From Mycobacterium sp. DL99 (GTDB lineage: Bacteria > Actinomycetota > Actinomycetes > Mycobacteriales > Mycobacteriaceae), in NCBI RefSeq assembly GCF_004762045.1, contig NZ_SJOM01000007.1, positions 6,163,565 through 6,227,564 on the forward strand: a stretch of DNA of 64,000 nt, given 5' to 3'. Below are positions 59,221 through 64,000 of the stretch, piece after piece; position 1 is the stretch's first letter; each line of letters starts with the position of its first letter. The notes beneath the pieces were generated by a model. The model saw nothing but the letters and a program-made list of their open reading frames with translations. It was not told the DNA's origin and searched no databases. Position numbers and translations under genes: made by a program.

Positions 59221-60300
59221 TCAGCCGTTGATGGTCGCGATCAGGTCTGGTTTCAGGGCCTGCAACTGAGCCGCCCAGTACGGCCAGGCATGGTTACCCG
59301 CCGACGGGAAATGGAAGCTCGCGTTGCCGCCGCCCGCCTTGGTGTAGGCCTCCTGAAAGTCCTTGTTGCTCTTGATCGCCAGCGTCTCCAGACTGCTGGC
59401 GCTCATCGCGAGGTTCGGGTCGGAGCCCTCGTCGAGCCCGGTGGCGCCGCCGGGTGCGCAGTACACCCACAGCCGCGTGCCGTTGGCCACGATCTTGGCC
59501 ACCTGCTTGACGGGGTCGTTGCGCTTCCAGGCGCCGTCCCAGGGCAGACCCCACATGTTGTCGACGTTGTAGCGACCCGCGTCGAGCATGGCCACACGGA
59601 TCGCCTGCTGCATGAGCAGTGACGACGGGTTGAGGAATCCCGACAGCGACGCGGCGTAACTGAACTGACCTGGGTGATAGGCCGACAGGATCAACGCGGC
59701 ACTGCCCGACATGGACAACCCGACCACGGCGTTGCCCGTCGCGGACACCTGCTTGTTGGCGGCCAGATAGGCCGGTAGCTCCTGTGTGAGGAACGTCTCC
59801 CATTTATAGGTATAGGTCTGCTTGTTCAGAGTCGACGGCGAATACCAGTCGCTGTAGAAGCTGGACTGCCCGCCGACGGGCATCACCGTCGAGAGGCCGG
59901 AACCGTAGAACCACTCGAACGCGGGGGTGTTGATGTCCCAGCCGCTGAGGTCATCCTGCGCGCGCATGCCGTCCAGCAGGTAGACCGCCTTGCTCGGCCC
60001 GCTGGGCGAAGTCGCCGGGGCGGGCTGGGCCTGCGCCCCTTCTGTGGTGCTCGCCGGGGCGGGCGCCGATGCCGGACCCTGGAACTGCACGCGGATGCTG
60101 CGCCCCATCGACGGCGAATACACGTCGAGGTACTCGACGGGCAGCCCCTCGCGGGAGAACGCCCCGGCAGGCGGCGCAGCGGCGAGCGCCCCGACAGCGG
60201 GCAGCATCGCGATCGCGGCGGTAGCCGTCAGAAGGCGCCGGCCCCATCGACGCGTGACGGAGACACCAGAGGTCAGCATCGGTTTTTTCGTACCGTCCAT
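59221..60300 (-). CDS. Antigen 85 family mycolyltransferase paralogue with Pro/Ala insertion
   Basis: 359 residues. The signal peptide ends near AGA (about 47), then FSREGLPVEYLDVYSPSMGR. The triad is kept: Ser196 in GLSMSGSAAL, a Glu in SSLETLAIK, and His in AGNHAWPYWA. It lacks the Cys pair seen in FbpA (here SPSTLNKQTYTYKWETFL). Residues 75-106 form a Pro/Ala/Ser/Gln-rich stretch, about 23 residues longer than the same loop in FbpA and unlike anything in it. It lies directly upstream of fbpA, so it looks like a tandem duplicate with its own promoter. M. smegmatis has an extra fbp gene in the same place, as I recall. Confidence 0.88.
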   Translation of the reverse strand: MDGTKKPMLTSGVSVTRRWGRRLLTATAAIAMLPAVGALAAAPPAGAFSREGLPVEYLDVYSPSMGRSIRVQFQGPASAPAPASTTEGAQAQPAPATSPSGPSKAVYLLDGMRAQDDLSGWDINTPAFEWFYGSGLSTVMPVGGQSSFYSDWYSPSTLNKQTYTYKWETFLTQELPAYLAANKQVSATGNAVVGLSMSGSAALILSAYHPGQFSYAASLSGFLNPSSLLMQQAIRVAMLDAGRYNVDNMWGLPWDGAWKRNDPVKQVAKIVANGTRLWVYCAPGGATGLDEGSDPNLAMSASSLETLAIKSNKDFQEAYTKAGGGNASFHFPSAGNHAWPYWAAQLQALKPDLIATING

Positions 60301-60350
60301 TCAAGATCTGTGCACAGGCTCGTCTGGGTATCGGCGCTAGCACGCCCAGC

Positions 60351-60363
60351 GTTACCAACCACA
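60351..60363 (-). promoter_or_regulatory. Motif related to antigen-85 promoters, third copy
   Basis: TGTGGTTGGTAAC on the minus strand, 50 nt before the start of the third antigen-85 paralogue. It shares TGTGGTTG with the fbpA copy but diverges after that. Confidence 0.3.
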
Positions 60364-60383
60364 CAGATTCAGTTCAGACAGCC

Positions 60384-62429
60384 TTACGGCCCCGTGGCCG
60401 GCATCCCCGTGTACGGCGGCTTCTTGGGCTCGGGAACCGGTAGACCGCAGCGCTTCAGGTCATAGAGCGGCACCCGGTCGATCCGGTACTTCGTGAACTC
60501 GTAAGCGTGCGCGAGGTTGGACAGGAACCGCCGCGGGGTCATCTCGCCGCGCACCGAGCTGAGCATCGACTCGGTGGCCGGGCAGGCCAGCGCCGCCTCG
60601 GCCTGGGCGATCCATTCCTCGTCCAGATAAGCCGGGATGTAGGGCCTGGTCTTGAGGAACGGCCCCTCGGCCACCGCCCAGTCCGGGAACAGGTTCTTGT
60701 CGTGGCCGATACGGCCGTCGGTCAACCGTTGGGTGTGCATCGCCAGCGGGTTCGTCAGGCCGATCTGGTCGATGACCCGCACGTCGAGCCCGACGTTCAT
60801 GCCCAGCATGCCCATGTTGGTGAAGAACACGGTGTGCGGGGTGGCCAACGCCCGCCGTTCCGCCGGGGAGAGATCGGGCGGGGGCGGATAGGCCGGGACG
60901 ACGTCCCACACGTCGTAATTGCCCGACGGCAACAACAGTGCCCCGTCGGGGGTGTTGTTGATGGCCGTCAGCACCGCACGCATGCGCGGGTAGTCCAGGT
61001 AATCGGCAGCGGTCAACGGGTGGGCATGACCGGTGGCCTGCGAGTAGAACCGGCGCTCGTCGACGATGCCGGTGTAGGTGACCCGCGTACCGTCGGCGCC
61101 CAGGCCGGACGAGTTGGCCGCCCAGATCGACCAGCCCACCACCGCGGCCCACAGCACGCTCGTGGCCGCGGCGAGCAGGTAACCCGTCTCCCTGGTGAAC
61201 TTGGTGCCGTCGGGCAGCACGACGGGGATCACCGCGACGGGCATCAGCATGCAGAACAGCGGCGTCAGCAACACCCGGCCGTGCATGAAGTCGCCGCCCT
61301 GGCGCACCCAGTAGATCGCCTGCAGCAGCCCGCTGAGGAACATGAAAAGCACCACGGCAGCCGGACTTTGAACGGTCCGGGCCAGCCAGCCGTAGCCGCG
61401 GGGCACCTGATGGCGCACCCACCACGGCCGGGTCCTGGTGGTCAGCAGGACGGCGCTGAGCGCGGCCAGCAGCATCACCGGTACCCACAGGAGGTACGGC
61501 TGGTTGAAATTGGTCAGATAGGTCAGGCCCTGGGACCACTTGGATCCCGACGCGTCCTTGGCGACCGCGGTGCCCGGCACCATCAGCCCGTAGTAACCCA
61601 TCCGGAAGATCTGGTAGGCGACCGGCAGCAGTCCGCCGGCCACCACGATCAGGACCCGGCGACGCCAACCGCGCGCCGCGATCAGCATCATGACCAGCGC
61701 GCCACCGCCGATCAGCGCCAGCTCGGGGCGGATCAGCACGCTCAGCCCGGCGACGGTGGCCAGCGCCCCCTCGAAGTACCGGCTCGAGACCGGATTGGGC
61801 GCGGCCTTCGGGCTGCCACGACCGACCGTTTTGGGAGCCGCGCGCAGAGCCTGCGACCAGCACACCATCATCCACCACAGCAGACCCAAATAGGCCAGCA
61901 CCAAACCATTTTCGAGCCCCGAGGTGGCGAAGTCGCGGGCGGGCGGGACCGCGATGTAGACCAGTGCACCAGCGGGCAGCAGCAGTGCGCGGCGGCCCTG
62001 CAGGCTCGGGGCATACAACCGGCCGGTTCCGAGCATCGCCAGCACGACGCCGAGCACGCTCAGCGTCAGCGCGAACGCCAGGGCCACGTACTCCATCCGG
62101 ACCGGGCCGCCGAGCCATGCGCCCAGCGTCACCAGGTAGGTCCACACCGTGGAGGTGTTGGCCTCGATCCGCTCACCCGCGTTGAAGACCGGGCCGTTGC
62201 CCGCCAACAGATTTCGCACCGTGCGCAGCACGATCAGGCCGTCGTCGGCGATCCAGCGGCGCTGCCACGCACCCCAGCCGAACAGGCCGGCGACCACGAC
62301 CACACTCACCCACAAGCTGATCCGCACCGTGACGTCGTACGGAAACACCGGCCAGCGCGCCAACCGGGCACCCACGCCGCCCGCCAGGCGGCGCAGAGTA
62401 ATTCGGTCAGCTGAAGTAGATGGCAGCAC
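60384..62429 (-). CDS. aftB: Terminal beta(1-2) arabinofuranosyltransferase AftB (Rv3805c-like)
   Basis: 681 residues, GT-C fold, about 10 membrane helices between residues 35 and 440 and a periplasmic C-terminal domain (about 450-681). The first periplasmic loop has RRWIADDGLIVLRTVRNLLAG with the Asp pair and FNAGERIEANTSTVWTYL. AftB caps arabinan with beta(1-2) arabinose from decaprenyl-phosphoryl-arabinose, making the mycolylation sites. The ATG at 62429 overlaps the end of ubiA by 23 bp; a downstream GTG is possible. It follows ubiA in one operon with the PAP2 gene and glfT2. Confidence 0.93.
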   Translation of the reverse strand: MLPSTSADRITLRRLAGGVGARLARWPVFPYDVTVRISLWVSVVVVAGLFGWGAWQRRWIADDGLIVLRTVRNLLAGNGPVFNAGERIEANTSTVWTYLVTLGAWLGGPVRMEYVALAFALTLSVLGVVLAMLGTGRLYAPSLQGRRALLLPAGALVYIAVPPARDFATSGLENGLVLAYLGLLWWMMVCWSQALRAAPKTVGRGSPKAAPNPVSSRYFEGALATVAGLSVLIRPELALIGGGALVMMLIAARGWRRRVLIVVAGGLLPVAYQIFRMGYYGLMVPGTAVAKDASGSKWSQGLTYLTNFNQPYLLWVPVMLLAALSAVLLTTRTRPWWVRHQVPRGYGWLARTVQSPAAVVLFMFLSGLLQAIYWVRQGGDFMHGRVLLTPLFCMLMPVAVIPVVLPDGTKFTRETGYLLAAATSVLWAAVVGWSIWAANSSGLGADGTRVTYTGIVDERRFYSQATGHAHPLTAADYLDYPRMRAVLTAINNTPDGALLLPSGNYDVWDVVPAYPPPPDLSPAERRALATPHTVFFTNMGMLGMNVGLDVRVIDQIGLTNPLAMHTQRLTDGRIGHDKNLFPDWAVAEGPFLKTRPYIPAYLDEEWIAQAEAALACPATESMLSSVRGEMTPRRFLSNLAHAYEFTKYRIDRVPLYDLKRCGLPVPEPKKPPYTGMPATGP

Positions 62430-63348
62430 CGATGGTTCCGATCCACGCCAGGAACAGGACCTGCAGCACTCGGTCTTTCAGCGCGATCTCCTCTGGCTCA
62501 CCGGCGATGCCACCATCAATGTCAACCGCATAACGCAGGATCGCGATCGTGAACGGAACCATCGTGATCGCGTACCACGAAGCGTCCTGGCCATCGAGCC
62601 CCAGCGCATCATTCGCACTGTCGCGCCCGAACGCCCACAGGCCGTAGCAGACCACCATCGCGGTGGCCGACAACGTCCAGACGAAGCGCAGGTAGCTACT
62701 GGTGTAACTCTCCAGCGACTTGCGGATCTTGGCACCGGTGCGCTCGGCCAGTTGCAGCTCGGCATAACGCTTTCCGGCCGCCATGAACAGCGAGCCGAAG
62801 GCCATGACCAACAGGAACCACTGCGACAGCGGGATATCGGCGGCCACACCACCGGCGATCGCGCGGAGCAGGAACCCCGAGGACACGATGCAGATGTCGA
62901 GCACCGCCTGGTGCTTGAGCCCGAAGCAGTACGCCAACTGGATCGCGATGTACACCGCCATCACCAGTGCCAGATCCGGTGTCAGCAGCCACGAGATACC
63001 CAGCGAGGCCAGCCCGAGCACGATCGCCAGCGTGTAGGCCAGCCACTCCGGCACCACACCCGCGGCGATCGGCCGGAACCGTTTCGTGGGATGGGCACGG
63101 TCGGCCTCGACGTCACGCGCGTCGTTGATCAGGTAGATCGACGACGCGGCCAGGCAGAACACCACGAACGCGATCGACGCCTTGAAGGCGAGGTCGGCGT
63201 AGTTGTACTCGATTCCGCTGCCGACGGCGGCCAACGGCGCCGCGAGCACCAGCAGGTTCTTGATCCACTGCCGTGGCCGCAGCGCCTTGATCAGCCCGAC
63301 GGCCAGATTCTTCGGCGGCCCGGCCTCCGGCTGCGCTTCCTCACTCAT
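62407..63348 (-). CDS. ubiA: Decaprenyl-phosphate phosphoribosyltransferase UbiA (Rv3806c-like)
   Basis: 313 residues, UbiA prenyltransferase superfamily, 8-9 membrane helices. The first Asp motif is YLINDARDVEADRAHPTKRFRPIAAG (NDxxD with the downstream Lys/Arg), and the second is around AYCFGLKHQAVLDICIV. This group transfers phosphoribose from PRPP to decaprenyl phosphate, the first step to the arabinan donor. The ATG at 63348 overlaps the stop of the PAP2 gene (ATGA), so the phosphatase and transferase are translated together. Mutations in ubiA can raise ethambutol resistance in M. tuberculosis. Confidence 0.94.
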   Translation of the reverse strand: MSEEAQPEAGPPKNLAVGLIKALRPRQWIKNLLVLAAPLAAVGSGIEYNYADLAFKASIAFVVFCLAASSIYLINDARDVEADRAHPTKRFRPIAAGVVPEWLAYTLAIVLGLASLGISWLLTPDLALVMAVYIAIQLAYCFGLKHQAVLDICIVSSGFLLRAIAGGVAADIPLSQWFLLVMAFGSLFMAAGKRYAELQLAERTGAKIRKSLESYTSSYLRFVWTLSATAMVVCYGLWAFGRDSANDALGLDGQDASWYAITMVPFTIAILRYAVDIDGGIAGEPEEIALKDRVLQVLFLAWIGTIGAAIYFS

Positions 63349-63878
63349 TTGGCCACAGTCTCCTTCTGCCCGACACCGGCAGTTTTTCCGACCACAGAAC
63401 CCACGACCGTCCCGACGGCCACGCCGGTCAGTACGTCGGTGGGATAGTGCACGCCCAACACCAGGCGCGACAGCGCCATCGGCACGACCAGCAGCGCCCG
63501 CACCGGCAGTCCCGTGGTCCGGGCCAGCAGAACGGCCGCCGCGGCGGTCGAGGTGGCATGTGCCGACGGGAAACTCAACCGGCTCGGTGTCCCGACGTTC
63601 ACAGCGATGTCGGGGTGGTGCGGCCGCTCCCGGCGCACCACCCGCTTGATCAGGACCGCGGCGGCATGGGCGGCAAAGGCGCCGACGCCCACGGCGATCC
63701 ATGACTTGCGCTTGGTGGGCTGGGCCAGGGCACCGACGGCCGCGAGCCCGAGCCAACCCAGGCTGTGCTCACCGAAATGCGACAGCGCACGGGCGCCGGC
63801 CAGCACGCCTGGCCGCGTGGCCAGGGCGGACTGCACGGCGACCAACACGGCGTCCTCGCCGCGCGGGGCATCGGTCAT
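63345..63878 (-). CDS. PAP2-family phosphatase (Rv3807c-like)
   Basis: 177 residues with about five membrane helices. The three PAP2 motifs are present: KRVVRRERP, PSAHAT and SRLVLGVHYPTDV with the catalytic His residues in the second and third. The homologue Rv3807c is proposed to remove the 5-phosphate from decaprenyl-phosphoryl-5-phosphoribose, after UbiA and before DprE1. It sits between glfT2 and ubiA, 1 bp after the glfT2 stop and overlapping the ubiA start. Confidence 0.92.
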   Translation of the reverse strand: MTDAPRGEDAVLVAVQSALATRPGVLAGARALSHFGEHSLGWLGLAAVGALAQPTKRKSWIAVGVGAFAAHAAAVLIKRVVRRERPHHPDIAVNVGTPSRLSFPSAHATSTAAAAVLLARTTGLPVRALLVVPMALSRLVLGVHYPTDVLTGVAVGTVVGSVVGKTAGVGQKETVAK

Positions 63879-63879
63879 G

Positions 63880-64000
63880 TCAGTTTTTCTCCGCCGACTC
63901 GCTCAGCAACACCGTCTCCCACTTCTGGGTGCTGGTCAGCACCGGCAGCGCCTCACGATAGACCTTGCGCATCCGGTCGAATTGACGGACCACGCGCAAC
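63880..64000 (-). CDS. glfT2: Galactofuranosyltransferase GlfT2, C-terminal end only
   Basis: The last 39 codons and the TGA of a gene entering from the right edge: FDRMRKVYREALPVLTSTQK and KWETVLLSESAEKN. Gene order (just upstream of the Rv3807c-like PAP2 gene) and the short C-terminal sequence fit GlfT2 (Rv3808c), the processive enzyme that builds the galactan chain. The fragment has no catalytic residue, so the call rests on context. Confidence 0.75.
   Translation of the reverse strand, partial: LRVVRQFDRMRKVYREALPVLTSTQKWETVLLSESAEKN

Noticed and set aside
60507..62414. A 635-codon open frame on the plus strand
   Set aside because: Antisense to aftB, Arg/Gln/His-rich low-complexity translation, no start signal.
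1..64000. Insertion sequences, prophage or CRISPR arrays
   Set aside because: No transposase, integrase or phage gene and no regularly spaced direct repeats were seen; the repeated sequences found are hairpins.

Overview
The window is chromosomal DNA of a mycobacterium, most likely a rapid grower (Mycolicibacterium type). It is GC-rich and carries the arabinogalactan and mycolic-acid supercluster in nearly the order of M. tuberculosis H37Rv: blocks matching Rv3777-Rv3783, Rv3789-Rv3795 and Rv3799c-Rv3808c. It also has an MspA-type porin, which slow growers lack. All recognised genes look intact; only the first and last are cut by the window edges. Family names come from reading the proteins, and statements about homologues come from memory, since no search was run.

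Layout. 1-6 kb: edge of an Ntn-amidohydrolase gene, a small secreted Pro/Cys-rich protein, small membrane proteins, a zinc-ribbon/SPFH gene pair, a DUF3298 lipoprotein, a DUF1990 protein and tRNA-Ser(TGA). 6-9 kb: MarR regulator divergent from a quinone oxidoreductase, then a cysteine-desulfurase-like protein that lacks the expected PLP lysine. 9-14 kb: a GT-C membrane glycosyltransferase (Rv3779 type), the proteasome activator Bpa, and the galactan genes wzt, glfT1 and wzm. 14-18.3 kb: accessory genes (PPOX-fold protein, porin, AhpD-like protein with a divergent MocR regulator, TRIC channel).

18.3-37.8 kb is the arabinan block: GtrA protein, dprE1, then a break holding furA-katG and a TetR/DUF2236 operon, then dprE2-aftA-embC-embA-embB. 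DprE1/DprE2 make decaprenyl-phosphoryl-arabinose; AftA primes galactan; EmbA/B/C extend arabinan. 37.8-46.3 kb is accessory: SRPBCC protein with a divergent TetR, DUF4331 protein, and an operon of acyl-CoA ligase, DUF3556 membrane protein and CrtI-like FAD enzyme beside a divergent PucR regulator.

46.3-64 kb, all on the minus strand, is the mycolate/cell-wall block: fadD32-pks13-accD4 (mycolic condensation), an Rv3802c-type cutinase-like hydrolase, a DUF732 lipoprotein, three antigen-85 paralogues (mycolyl transfer), aftB, ubiA, a PAP2 phosphatase and the 3' end of glfT2. UbiA and the PAP2 enzyme supply the decaprenyl-phosphoryl-ribose that DprE1/DprE2 epimerise, so both halves of the window feed one pathway.

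The regulatory signals are unusually readable. Many genes have a TANNNT-like -10 hexamer 6-8 nt before the start codon, suggesting leaderless mRNAs. Palindromic operators lie between divergent regulator/target pairs, and large hairpins follow several transcription units.
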